Of a stretch of DNA of 64,000 bases, positions 11,664 to 21,733 are shown in pieces (positions within the stretch are counted from its first letter, which is position 1; the number at the start of each line of letters is the position of its first letter). Origin of the DNA: Oikopleura dioica (lineage: Eukaryota > Chordata > Appendicularia > Copelata > Oikopleuridae); assembly GCA_907165135.1 (NCBI GenBank), contig OU015566.1, positions 5,874,157 through 5,938,156 on the forward strand, written 5' to 3'. The position numbers and the translations under genes are program-made. The notes below the pieces were generated by a model. The model saw nothing but the letters and a program-made list of their open reading frames with translations, searched no databases and was not told where the DNA came from.

Positions 11664-12272
11664 GTAAGTTAAGGCGTTTTTGCGATTTGCGTCCCTTAAG
11701 GCTTTGCGTCAGTTAAGGCGTTTGCGTCAGTTAAGGCGCTGAAAATGACTAGTTGAATTCTGATATCAAGTAGGGTGTGCTAGATTTCCTCGATTGTAAC
11801 TTTACTTAAAATTCTTCTTATTTCATTCTCAAGTTTAATTTCAAATATGAAAACAGATCTGAAAAATTTAGTAGTGTCGAATTATAATTTTACTAAAAAT
11901 TGATTTATTCTATCACGAAAAACTTCAAATTTAATGATAAACCTGCCGTTCAGCTTGACATGCTTATTATAATTTCAGTAATCGAGTATAAAATTATTTT
12001 TTATGAAAATTTTAAACCTAACACTAACCCTAGGAATTGGGAAAGACAGGTTTTTTTTAAGACTGCTCCTCTACTGTGGAGCGGTTTTGAGTACCTTAGA
12101 GTCGAGATATTTTAATTATCTCTTTTGCAGTAAGAAGGTTAATCAAGAAAGTCTAGCAGACCCTTCTCGATATCAGAATCCAACTAGTCATTTTCAGCGC
12201 CTTAACTGACGCAAACGCCTTAACTGATGCAACGCCTTAAAGGACGCAAATCGCAAAAACGCCTTAACTTAC
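11664..12272. mobile_element. Foldback MITE with about 140-bp inverted arms made of GTTAAGGCG repeats
   Basis: The left arm starts GTAAGTTAAGGCG at 11664 and the right arm ends CGCCTTAACTTAC at 12272. Each arm contains three to four TTAAGGCG(T)TTGCGTCA-type direct repeats followed by a matching GAATTCTGATATC/GATATCAGAATCC segment. The centre is AT-rich and non-coding. It ends 12 bp from the 3' end of the RGG-protein gene. No target duplication was obvious. The rest of 11386-11663 shows nothing else. Confidence 0.8.
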
Positions 12273-12283
12273 GATTCGTATTA

Positions 12284-13825
12284 TTACCTGTAGTCGTCGT
12301 ATCTAGGTGGGGATCGAGAGCGACGGGGAGAACGTGATCTCGATCTTCTGGAATAGCCACGATCGTCGTCGCGAGGTTGCCGTTGAAATCCTCGTCCTTT
12401 TCCTTGATACGGCTGGTGAGCTCGTCCGCCGCCGAACTTTGATGGAACACGGTCTTTACACGGATAAACAACTGAATAACAGTATAATGATATCCATTTC
12501 AATCATTGCAGATCCATTCCTGGGTCGAAAGAAGCTCCAGGTGGTCCTCTTCCGCCACCTCGTCCGCCACGGAATCCACCTCCGCCGCGTCCGCCTCTGA
12601 ATCCACCTCGATCGCCGCCAAAGTCTCTTCCGCCTCCTCTGTCTCCGAAATCTCGTCCACCGCCGCGGTCAAAATCGCGTCCGCCACCTCTTCTGTCGCC
12701 GCCAAAGTCGCGTCCTCCTCCACGATTTCCGAAATCTCTTCCTCCTCGGTCGCCAAAGTCTCGTCCACCGCCTCTTCCGCTGCCTCGGTAACCACCACGA
12801 TCACCGCCGCCGCCTCGACCGCCTCGGAAACCGCCGTCTCTATCACCGCCTCCGCGGTAGCCGCCATCGCTTCTTCTAAAATATAAATTTCTCATTTCTG
12901 CCTTACAGTAATCTTGACTCTAACCTGTCATCTCGACCGTCTCGACCATCTCGATCGCGTCTGTCTCCGCCTCTTCTGTCATCTCTACAAGAAAAAAATT
13001 AAGCAATTTTACCAAAGAAAGACAAATGATTACCCTCTTCGATCTTCTCGGTCAAATCCTCCGCGGCCACGTCCACCTCTGAATCCGCCACGATCGCCGC
13101 CAAAGTCTCTGACACCGCCTCGATCTCCAAAATCTCGACCGCCGCCGCTTCTTCGATCTCCTCCGTCGCGATCGCCTCCTCTTCTGAAGTCATCCCTGCT
13201 TCTGCCGCGGAATGAATCGTCGCGGCCTCGACCTCCGTACCCGCCTCCTCGACGATCTTCGTAGCCACCTCCGCCGCCACCGCCGTAGCTGTTTCTGTTT
13301 CCAGCGCCGCGATCAACGCGATCAGAGTAGCGATTCTCCTCTCGGCGACCACTTTAATTTCACTATATTTTAACACTTGGTTTATTTAACTACCGATAGT
13401 CATCTTTGGGTGGACCAGACGGAGGAGCTCCGCCTCCGTAAGAATTGAGCACGGGCGGTGGTGCTCCATAAACTGGTGGTGGAGCGCCGTACGAGCCGCT
13501 TGACTCTGGTGGGGGTGGTGGAGGCGCCGCATACATTCCTCCCATCATTTGTGAAGCAAGTTCTGGAGGCAGGTGGCCAGGTGGAGGACCTGGTGGTGGT
13601 GGAGCATTTGCCAGCTCTACGGCGCGGTTTTTAATTCAAATTCAAGAAAAGAAATCTTATCGAAGGAATAAAGGAGGTGATATGAAACTCATTTGATTTT
13701 CTATTCATTGAATACGGTAAATGACTCGATTTTTTATCTCGTCAATACGAAGTTGCTTTAACAGCAAGAACAGTTATCAAACCTGGTGGTACTGGTGGAG
13801 CACCGTAATTCGGATATGAACTCAT
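12284..13825 (-). CDS. Pro-rich / RGG-box / RS-tailed putative RNA-binding protein
   Basis: Six exons in reading order: 13825-13783, 13616-13394, 13351-13034, 12984-12925, 12875-12505 and 12471-12284 (400 aa, in frame). The first about 90 residues are Pro/Gly/Tyr-rich (GAPPVPPG, PPPVYGAPPP). The middle is a long series of RGG, GGGRDFG and FRGGRGG repeats. The tail is an RS segment (RRSRSRSPRRSRSPP) ending RYDDYR. RGG and RS regions typically bind RNA and RNP partners in the nucleus. No RRM or helicase core is present, so the specific role is open. The last intron (12472-12504, 33 nt) fits only a GA-AG border. The plus strand across the repeats gives spurious Ser/Ala-rich frames. Confidence 0.75.
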
Positions 13826-14469
13826 GTTACCGTCTTTCGATTGTTCTGTAAGAAAGTTTTGTTCAGCGAGTTCGCTCAAATGTTAACCTGCGATTCGGGC
13901 CTGCTTTCATTTTAGACCTCATTTTACGTTGAGTTTATCCAGCGAATTTCTTGTATTATCCTACGTTATAGAAACTACCATTCTGACTCGGTTTTCAGTA
14001 CATCCAAGAGATACAAACATAATTATTTCCAATTTGAAAGTTTCCATAATACAAACCTATTTGATATTTATCAATCCCGGACCATGCGAGCTTGTTTCAG
14101 TGAATAATCAAAGTTCAACTCATTTTGTTTGTGATCCATTTTACTCACCATTTCAATAATCAAGCCATCTCAGGCTGTTTTCAGTTTCAGATTTTTCAAT
14201 GTTCGCGTTTCAGATTCAGAGTAATTCATTTTCACGAGCGGATTTTCCAAGGTTTGCTTTTTCCATGATCATAGTTTTTGAATTGATGCACAAGTTTGAT
14301 GATGCAAGTTGCGTTGTTAACGTGAAAGCAGCTGCCCTGCGAAAGGAAGAGACGGAAACACAAGTTTTTGAATGATAGAATGCGCGTGGGCAATCGCTTT
14401 AGTATTGAAAGACTGGTTGAATGTACAAGAAGAGACAGTGATAATTAGAAAAGGAAGGAGATGTTTCAA
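13826..14469. other. Intergenic, no gene seen
   Basis: AT-rich sequence between the RGG-protein start and the end of URM1. It contains the presumed promoter of the RGG gene and URM1 3' sequence. No conserved coding frame, tRNA or terminal-repeat element was found. Confidence 0.5.
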
Positions 14470-14806
14470 TTATCCTCCGTGAAGAGTGGAGACGAAGGTT
14501 ATCCTATCGTTCTTGCAGACTTGATAGTCGGCTTCGTTGAAGAGCTCCCAGTCGGCGTCGTTAATCAGCACCAGCACTCCGGGCTTGACGTCTTTGTCGG
14601 ACTCGATCAAAGCATCGATGTCGTCGATCAGCTAAATATAAGGTCAATCGGGCGAACGGGGATTTGAAACTTACCTTTTTGCTTCTGACTTGGGCGAAGA
14701 TATCGGAAACTTTCGGCTCTTTGTGGTCGCTCTTGAACGTCAAGAACTTCTCGCCTCCGTTGTGAGCAGTTTCAGCGCCACCGCAAAATTCCAGCGTCAC
14801 TTCCAT
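14470..14806 (-). CDS. urm1: Ubiquitin-related modifier 1 (URM1)
   Basis: Two exons, 14806-14675 and 14631-14470, separated by a 43-nt intron (97 aa). URM1 is a ubiquitin-like protein and sulfur carrier that is thiocarboxylated at its C-terminal glycine. It serves tRNA wobble-uridine 2-thiolation and protein urmylation. Diagnostic features: an early EFCGGAE segment, the highly conserved [11 protein letters not shown] block, and the STLHGG C-terminus exposing Gly-Gly. The gene lies 108 bp downstream of rps6 on the same strand with a splice-acceptor AG 7 nt before the start codon, so it is probably the second gene of an rps6-urm1 operon. Confidence 0.95.
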
Positions 14807-14812
14807 TTCAAT

Positions 14813-14814
14813 CT
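14813..14814 (-). promoter_or_regulatory. Candidate trans-splice acceptor for urm1
   Basis: Minus strand reads ...CTGACGTTTAG then ATTGAA and ATG. The AG lies in the 108-bp gap after the rps6 stop and has no cis donor before it, as expected for spliced-leader addition to a downstream operon gene. Confidence 0.55.
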
Positions 14815-14914
14815 AAACGTCAGAAAGGTTAGCTCGCTCTGAATATTTTCCTCTCGCCAAAATGGACTTTTTCTGACAAGACAAATTTAGACCACGAACA
14901 GGGGCAGGAAGTGT

Positions 14915-15783
14915 TTAGTTTCCGCTGACGGAGGTCTTGGATTTGGAGAGGGAGGATCGTCTTCGCTCCTTCTTCTTTTCCTTGGCTTCCTTCTGTCGCT
15001 GGTTGAGGAGCTTTCGGTATTCAGCCTCGGCCTTCTGGGCGGCCTGGTATCGGTCTCGCTAAAAACCAAAGTGTTAGGAGGGGAGAAGTGGCGAAAAATG
15101 AGTGTTACCTTGTCTGCCAATCGCTTTCGCTTGCGCTGGATTCGGTTGGGAGTGATGAGTCGCTGGACCTTGGGGGCAACCTTCTTGGCCTTCTTGCCCT
15201 CCTTCTCGATGGTTCGGTGGACGACGTACTTGGTGACGGGGTCGGACTTGTCCAAACCGAAGAGCTTTCGGATGTTGTTGGCTCGCTTGGGACCAAGTCG
15301 TCGGGGGATGGTCTAAAACACGAATAAGCTTGAGAATGATGAGATAAGCTTTTACCTTGTCGGTGAGACCCTCGATCTCGCCCTCACCCTTCTTGACGAT
15401 CATGAGGTTGAGGATGGAGAGGTTGTGATTGACGATGCAACCTCGGACAGACTTTCGCTTTCGCTCACCAGTGCGGCTTGGGTTGTAGCAGGACTGGCCC
15501 TTGGAGAGGAGGAGCTTAACTCGACCGACAGAGGCGACACCTGAATAAAAGTTACCGACTGATCATTTGAAAGCGTTGTTTACTTACCCTGTTTCATGGG
15601 GAAGCCCTGCTTGTCGTTACCGCCAGTGATTCGGACAACGTATCCGGCCCACTCGGGTCCGAGGTGATCAGCGCTGACTTCCTGGGCCATGCGCTTGTCG
15701 TAGAAGTGCTTCAACTTCTGCTCGTCATCGACCTCAAGGACCTTTTGGCACCCGGTCGCGGGGTTGGCGATGTTAAGTTTCAT
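14915..15783 (-). CDS. rps6: 40S ribosomal protein S6 (eS6)
   Basis: Four exons in reading order: 15783-15588, 15540-15356, 15312-15109 and 15058-14915 (242 aa, normal length). The N-terminus [14 protein letters not shown], the block [35 protein letters not shown] and [15 protein letters not shown] are all typical of S6. The C-terminal tail ends in [19 protein letters not shown] and keeps the basic-serine cluster that S6 kinases phosphorylate in other animals. All introns have GT-AG borders and are short (43-50 nt). Upstream gene of the probable operon with urm1. Confidence 0.97.
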
Positions 15784-16270
15784 TTTGACGCGTCCGGTCC
15801 GTTCAGTCTACAATTTTAACCATGAGGAAAAAACAGTTCGAGTTTTCCTTTCCCTGAAATTCCCTTGACCGGCGTAGAAACAGATCTGCGCTCAACTATA
15901 TGGAGCACTAGAAATTGACTTGTGTCGGGGCCAGGGCTGGTAAATTAGCGCACTATTTTCTCTCGAAGAAAAAAAAATTAGCGCACTAATTTTTTTTTAG
16001 AGACATTTTCGCGTCTTTCGCGCCTTTAGTGCACTAAAATGACACTAATTTTTCCTCTTGGGGAAATTAGTGACTTTTCGAGAGCTGATCAGCACTAAAG
16101 ACGCGAAAAAAGAGGCTCTTTTTCATCATCCAATAGGCTCTTCCCGGATGATAGTTTCATGGAAGACGATTTTGATCAGGGAAGAATTTCTTCAAACTGA
16201 AACTGCTAGATATATAAAAATCAATGCATCGTAAATATGACACAATTAAATTTTTAAAAAAATAACTTAT

Positions 16271-16500
16271 TTAGTAACAAATAAGTTGAAAAGAATAAAA
16301 GTCAACTTTTGTTGGAAATTCTTTTTGTCGAGTTAAATGATGAGCTAAGATAAGCTTTGCTAGGGAGGTCCTCTCCCTAATTTTTTTTATCGCAGGGCCA
16401 TCCGCAGCTGCATCTTCCTGCTTTTCTTCATTTTTTGCCTTTCTTCTTCTTGTCGTTGTCCGAAAACTTCTCATCGTTGTCCTCAACAGTCTCTGAAGCT
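16271..16500 (-). repeat. Left arm of internal inverted repeat carrying a coding-like Lys-rich fragment
   Basis: Minus-strand translation includes AAADGPAIKKIRERTSL and KLILA. An inverted copy lies at about 19440-19600 (plus), with AADGPSIKKIREKTSL and KLILG. Both arms also share the downstream GGGAGG(A/T)CCTCCC palindromic words. Amino-acid conservation between the diverged arms suggests a captured gene fragment or remnant of element-encoded protein. No family recognised. Confidence 0.5.
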
Positions 16501-16537
16501 AGAGCAGCCTTGACTGATACGTTCTACTTTCGTGGTC

Positions 16538-17381
16538 TTAAGGGTGTCCCCAACGATTTTTTTAAAACAGGCTATACTTTGAGCTATTTTTTATAGAACT
16601 TCCTGAAGGCTTTTCGGCTAAAAGAAATATACTCATTATTATTTAGACCCTTTTCTATGCCATTAATTTGGCAGAATTTTGAAATTGTAATCTTTTAATC
16701 CCCTACCGCTTCTTCAAAGAGTTCTGATTTTTCTATTCTGACCAATCTTTGAGATCGTTTTTCTCGAGTTCTACAAATTCAATTTTTAAATTTCGACCAG
16801 ATCCTGATTCCTTGTACGCTCCTCTATGCCATAAATTTAACGGATTTTTAAAATTTATCTGTATGCATCAGATACGATGCATTCTTTGAAGTAACGATTT
16901 TGCTGAAGTTTGAGCTCGATTCTAGCGCTGTTCCTGAAATTCAATTTTTCTCATTTTTACAGGAATAATAGTTTGATCTATTTTCAATCTCCCGGCACGC
17001 TCAGATTTTGCGTTGATAAGACCCTTAATCCCTTTTTCCGGCGCCAAAGTGCAGGTGTTTGCGACTTTTGGCGCACTGTTTGAAAGTGAAAAATTTGTGC
17101 TATCGTATTGATATAGGTATCATTGAATAGAGAATTTTTCGAGCTCTCAGAAAATATACAGGTCGATATATAAAATCGAAAGTTTGAAAATGACACTTTT
17201 TACAGTGCATTTCTATCGAGCCGTAATGCATTAGCGCTGTCATAGAAACAGTAATATCTCGAGAATCAGATGAGATATTTCAGATCTGAAAAAGCTCTAG
17301 AATCAGCTTCCTTTAATTAACTGAAAAAATTTGGTCATCAGACTAAGATTAGTCGAATCCGATCGTTGGGGACACCCTTAA
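16538..17381. mobile_element. TIR element nested in the hAT-like element
   Basis: Terminal inverted repeats TTAAGGGTGTCCCCAACGAT and its complement at the right end (about 20 bp, perfect). Because the ends read TTAAGGG...CCCTTAA, the target duplication could be TTAA or TA, so I leave the superfamily open. The 844-bp body is AT-rich and contains no convincing transposase. Confidence 0.75.
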
Positions 17382-17484
17382 GAGCTCTTCTCAGTATCTT
17401 TATATAATTCTTTATTCATAGAATCATATTTATTTGATAATTTAGAAGGGAGGTCTCCTCCTAAATTCACGCTTACTTGATAAG

Positions 17485-19226
17485 CAGTGTTGGAAAAACC
17501 CGCCCACGACCGGAAGAAATTTCTGATTTGGCCCCGCGCCCGCCCGGGGCCCCGTACGTTGTTAAATTTTCCCCCTTCCTCGCTTTAAATTTAACGGACC
17601 CCCATTTTCCGAACTTTTACCTGCATTCACTTTTTTGTCTTACGATCAAGTTGTAACTGTTACAGTGATCAGGGGCTCATTTGAAAGCTCGTTTTATAAT
17701 GACCATATTCTGGCATAATAAGCTGTGTATCTCAATAATTAAGTATGCATTAGAGGGCATCAAAGTGATAAATGTTCGCTATTTTTTCTCAGCCCAGTTC
17801 CTTGATTTTTTAATTTAAGGAACTTGACGGATCTTCGGGCCGTCTCAGCCCAGTTCCTTGATTTTTTTATTTAAGGGGCATGACGGCCCTTCGGGCCGTC
17901 TCAGCCCAGTTCCTTGATTTTTTTATTTAAGGAACTTGACGGATCTTCGGGCCGTCTCAGCCCAGTTCCTTGATTTTTTTATTTAAGGGGCTTGACGGCC
18001 CTTCGGGCCGTCTCAGCCCAGTTCCTTGATTTTTTAATTTAAGGACTTTGACGGATCTTCGGGCCGTCTCAGCCCAGTTCCTTGATTTTTTTATTTAAGG
18101 GGCATGACGGCCCTTCGGGCCGTCTCAGCCCAGTTCCTTGATTTTTTTATTTAAGGGGCTTGACGGCCCTTCGGGCCGTCTCAGCCCAGTTCCTTGATTT
18201 TTTTATTTAAGGGGCTTGACGGCCCTTCGGGCCGTCTCAGCCCAGTTCCTTGATTTTTTTATTTAAGGGGCATGACGGCCCTTCGGGCCGTCTCAGCCCA
18301 GTTCCTTGATTTTTTTATTTAAGGAACTTGACGGATCTTCGGGCCGTCTCAGCCCAGTTCCTTGATTTTTATTTAAGGGGCTTGACGGCCCTTCGGGCCG
18401 TCTCAGCCCAGTTCCTTGATTTTTATTTAAGGGGCTTGACGGCTCTTCGGGCCGTCTCAGCCCAGTTCCTTGATTTTTAATTTAAGGGCTTGACGGCCCT
18501 TCGGGCCGTCTCAGCCCAGTTCCTTGATTTTTATTTAAGGGCTTGACGGCCCTTCGGGCCGTCTCAGCCCAGTTCCTTGATTTTTATTTAAGGGCTTGAC
18601 GGCCCTTCGGGCCGTCTCAGCCCAGTTCCTTGATTTTTATTTAAGGGCTTTACGGCCCTTCGGGCCGTCTCAGCCCAGTTCCTTGATTTTTATTTAAGGG
18701 GCTTGACGGCCCTTCGGGCCGTCTCAGCCCAGTTCCTTGATTTTTTAATTTAAGGGGCTTGACGGCCCTTCGGGCCGTCTCAGCCCAGTTCCTTGATTTT
18801 TTTATTTAAGGGGCTTGACGGCCCTTCGGGCCGTCTCAGCCCAGTTCCTTGATTTTTTTATTTAAGGGGCTTGACGGCCCTTCGGGCCGTCTCAGCCCAG
18901 TTCCTTGATTTTTTTATTTAAGGGGCTTGACGGCCCTTCGGGCCGTCTCAGCCCAGTTCCTTGATTTTTTTATTTAAGGGGCTTGACGGCCCTTCGGGCC
19001 GTCTCAGCCCAGTTCCTTGATTTTTTAATTTAAGGGGCTTGACGGCCCTTCGGGCCGTCTCAGCCCAGTTCCTTGATTTTTTTATTTAAGGGGCTTTTTC
19101 TGAATCCGCGGGGACTGTGGGCGCCAGGGTTACGGGCGCCCTTAACCCCCCGGGCGCCCACGGGCGCGGAAATCTGCGGGGCCCCCGCCCGCGCCCGCGG
19201 AAAATGTTGCGGGTTTTCCAACACTG
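17485..19226. mobile_element. hAT-like non-autonomous element filled by a minisatellite
   Basis: Ends CAGTGTTGGAAAA(A)CCCGC at 17485 and GCGGGTTTTCCAACACTG ending 19226. Flanks TTGATAAG (17477-17484) and TTGATAAC (19227-19234) match at 7 of 8 positions, consistent with an 8-bp duplication. Subterminal DNA is GC-rich (CCCGCCCG, GGGCGCCC words). Most of the body (17789-19095) is the hairpin minisatellite. No transposase. Confidence 0.8.
17789..19095. repeat. Minisatellite: about 24 copies of a 56-bp hairpin unit
   Basis: Each unit runs CAGCCCAGTTCCTTGA, a T-rich stretch, TTTAAGGGGC, and the near-perfect hairpin GACGGCCCTTCGGGCCGTC (8-bp stem, TTC loop). Units vary between 53 and 56 bp by T-run length and by GGGG versus GG before the hairpin. 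Several older units have GACGGATCTTC, breaking the stem. Most later copies are nearly identical, indicating recent amplification or homogenisation. Confidence 0.95.
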
Positions 19227-19926
19227 TTGATAACTGCTTATGAAGAACTCCTCCCAAAGATTTTTTTAGTTTTCTAGGATATAGGCTATCATATAGCATT
19301 GTAAGTTTTTTGAGTAAAATGTATTGGGAGGAAATCTGCTTTCTGAATTACAAGGTTAGCATGATTTTGGGAGAAGATCTCCCTTCTGAATTATAAAATA
19401 AATTTGATTTTGTTAATAAAGAATTATATCAACAATTCGCACAAGGCTGCTCCAGCTGCAGACTTTTGAGGACACCGAAATTAGTCGAACAACGACAAGA
19501 AGAAGATTGACAAGAAAAGGAAAAAGCAGGAAGAACAAGCTGCGGATGGCCCTTCAATAAAAAAAATAAGGGAGAAGACCTCCCTTAGAAAGCTAATCTT
19601 AGGCTAATTAAATTATAAAGGCTAATTAAATTATATTAAAATTAACGCCCTCGATTACCCTATCCACTTTATTGAAACCAAACTTTTTGAAATTCTAATA
19701 TTAGCGAAGTTTGAAATTCTCAAACTTACGTATTTTTTAGAATTAAAGAGCCCGCAATCATTGGCGGGCCAATCAGCAGCCCTTATTTTCGACATTTTTC
19801 GAGACACACGCGAAAGAGACGCGAAAGTCACTAAAGTCTCGACAAAATAAATTCGCGCACAAATTTTAGTGCACTAAAAATTTTCGACAGATTTTAGGAC
19901 GCGAATTTACCAGCCCTGGTCGGGGC

Positions 19927-20420
19927 AATCGTCAAAAATGGAAGTCGCGGAGCGACTTTGTTGTCAAATAAATTTTGAAAAATTTTTTAATAATTTTGAT
20001 GAGTGTAAGTCCTTGTTGATTTCATTACGCCGAAACAAGCCAACTTCCAGGCTTCAATAAGTGAACCCCTTTTTAACCCTCTGTTGACGCAACTGTACGC
20101 GCAGGGGCGTTTCAACCCCACCAGAAGATCTCTCCTCGCCTACCTACTTTCGACGGAGGGGGCGATCGGGTCATCAATCGACCAGTGCGGGGAGCGCTTT
20201 CCCTACCCGGCCCAGGGATAAGAATCAAAAACGAGGAACCCGGTGGCCCGCTGAGACTAACATTCAGGAAGTGATCCACTTCCCGAATTCCTCAGAGGGA
20301 CGTTGGGCTCTTGGAATGAATTTAGAGGAGTAATCCCGTATTTTTAACCACAGAAGAGGACGAGTACAGGACAAGCCCGTACATATCACGCGATATACAA
20401 TGAAATGTAAAGGAGCGTTT
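19927..20420. other. Intergenic segment with a GC-rich, hairpin-rich block
   Basis: After the hAT target site comes about 130 bp of AT-rich DNA. Then 20060-20400 is notably GC-rich with many self-complementary words: GGAAGTGATCCACTTCC, GTTGACGCAAC, GGGAGCGCTTTCCC, GTACAGGACAAGCCCGTAC and ATATCACGCGATAT. It lies just 3' of rpl5. It could be a structured non-coding RNA (a TTTTT run follows at about 20335 on the plus strand) or part of the rpl5 3' region. I could not match it to a known RNA family. Confidence 0.35.
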
Positions 20421-21571
20421 TTACTCTTCTGCTTCTTGGGCGCGGAGGAAGGAGGCCTTGACTTGGGCAACACGGGCTCGTCGCTGGGCGTAGCTGAAAG
20501 AAGAAAAGTTAGCGAGATGAAGGAAGGAAGGAAGGTATTTTACCTGATCTTGGCTCGGTTCCATCGCTTCTTGTCGACGGTCTTCTCGACCTTAGCCTTG
20601 GGGGCGGGGTCAGCTCGGATAGCAGCGTGGGCCTTGCTGTACATCTCCTCGATGTTCTCGGAGTTGATGCCGGCCTGGAAATCAAAATAATAAGAAGATA
20701 ATAGGCAGGAAATTACCTTGATGAATCGAGAGAACTGTCGCTTGAAAGCTTCCTCGTTCTCCTCCTCGAGCTTCTCCATGTAGTCACCAACGTGGCCACC
20801 GAAGATGTGGTCTTTGTGGACCTCGGCGTTGAGCTTGCCGTCGGCGAATCCGGGGAATCGCTACGAAGAAACGGTTAGAGCGTGAAATCAAGGAAGAGAG
20901 TTTGCTTACCTTGGGGCTGTGGGGGATGTCGAGACCAGCATCAGCGGCACCCTTGAGGACACCGAAGATTCGGGCACCAGTGGAGGTTCGGGCCAAACCA
21001 GTGTCCAAGTAGCATCGGAAGGAAGCCTTCTCGCCGGCGTCAGCCTCCTCGTAGAACTCGTCTCCGTCGACCTCGATCTGGCCTTCGTACATGGAGTCAA
21101 GACCGAACTTCTGGAGGACTCGTCGGCCGATCAAGAGACCGACGGCGTAGGCAGCGGAGTAGTTGGTCAAACCAACGGTGATGCCGTATCGTGGGAGTTC
21201 GTGGGCATAGGCGGAGGTGACGATGACGTCTCCCTGGAGCCGGGCGTAGGCGATCTGCGCGATGATGTCCTGGAAATTGGGTTGAAAAATGAATTCATGA
21301 GTCATGAACATAAAATTAAAATTCAAAGAATGGCCGCGCAGAGGTCCAAATATAGAGAAAAGCTAACCTTGTTGGTGATTCGGACAACAAGTCGGTACTT
21401 AGGGGTGTTGTACTTGTTCTTGTCCTGGACACAGAGTCGCTTTCGGGCGAAGTAGTCGGTCTTTCCCTCTCGTCGTCTCTTGAACTTTGGCTGGTATCGC
21501 TTGAAGTAGGCCTTGTTCTTCTGGACCTTGACGAAGGCTCCCTTCGAACGTCCGCGTCCTTTCTTGGCCAT
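20421..21571 (-). CDS. rpl5: 60S ribosomal protein L5 (uL18), 5S rRNA-binding
   Basis: Five exons in reading order: 21571-21368, 21269-20910, 20860-20717, 20674-20544 and 20493-20421 (303 aa). L5 binds 5S rRNA with L11. Typical blocks: [79 protein letters not shown] and the basic C-terminal KKRWNRAKI ... [10 protein letters not shown]. Relative to other animals the start gives about ten extra basic residues ([11 protein letters not shown]) before the conserved FVKV. An alternative internal start is not available in frame, so the extension seems real. It follows rplp2 by 162 bp on the same strand. Confidence 0.96.
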
Positions 21572-21599
21572 GTTGGATTAGAGTCGATTCAACAAAGGT

Positions 21600-21601
21600 C
21601 T
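21600..21601 (-). promoter_or_regulatory. Candidate trans-splice acceptor for rpl5
   Basis: Minus strand CTTTCTTTTCAG precedes ACCTTTG, 29 nt before the rpl5 start, inside the 162-bp gap after the rplp2 stop. A pyrimidine tract directly precedes the AG. Confidence 0.5.
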
Positions 21602-21733
21602 GAAAAGAAAGAAGGATGAGAAACGGGCTTTCTGAACGCTTGACCACGGGGTGGCAGGACCGATGTTTCTTTCAAGTGACAAAGTTGTTAAAAATTGATC
21701 AGGAAAGAGATCGGTATGAGCCGATTTCCATTT

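Larger units (their letters stand above)
15932..19918. mobile_element. 4-kb hAT-like composite element with 8-bp target duplication
   Basis: Ends are inverted: CAGGGCTGGTAAATT at 15932 and AATTTACCAGCCCTG ending 19918. They are flanked by identical 8-bp sequences GTCGGGGC at 15924-15931 and 19919-19926. The CAGGG terminus and 8-bp duplication are hallmarks of the hAT superfamily. Subterminal regions repeat the word GCGCACTAA and the Thr/Arg-like ACGCGAAA. No hAT transposase frame is visible. The interior is largely palindromic and contains two other complete elements (16538-17381 and 17485-19226), so it is a non-autonomous nest. A 455-bp relative with the same termini lies at 54044-54498. Confidence 0.85.

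Noticed and set aside
12506-12886. Plus-strand Ser/Ala-rich open frame opposite the RGG repeats
   Set aside because: It is the complement of GGN/CGN codons of the minus-strand RGG protein. There are no splice or start signals of its own.
13929-14159. Plus-strand 76-codon frame in the RGG upstream region
   Set aside because: Low-complexity intergenic translation without domain or splice signals.
14461-14667. Plus-strand frame over URM1
   Set aside because: Antisense to a clear URM1 exon ending in STLHGG.
17781-19100. CRISPR-like array of regularly spaced repeats
   Set aside because: Eukaryotic context, no variable spacers (the whole 56-bp unit repeats), and it lies inside a transposon. It is a minisatellite.
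20160-20260. U1 snRNA-like sequence after rpl5
   Set aside because: A GGGGAGCGCTTTCCC stretch resembles the U1 3' region, but there is no 5' ACTTACCTG splice-site-pairing sequence and no Sm site in place.
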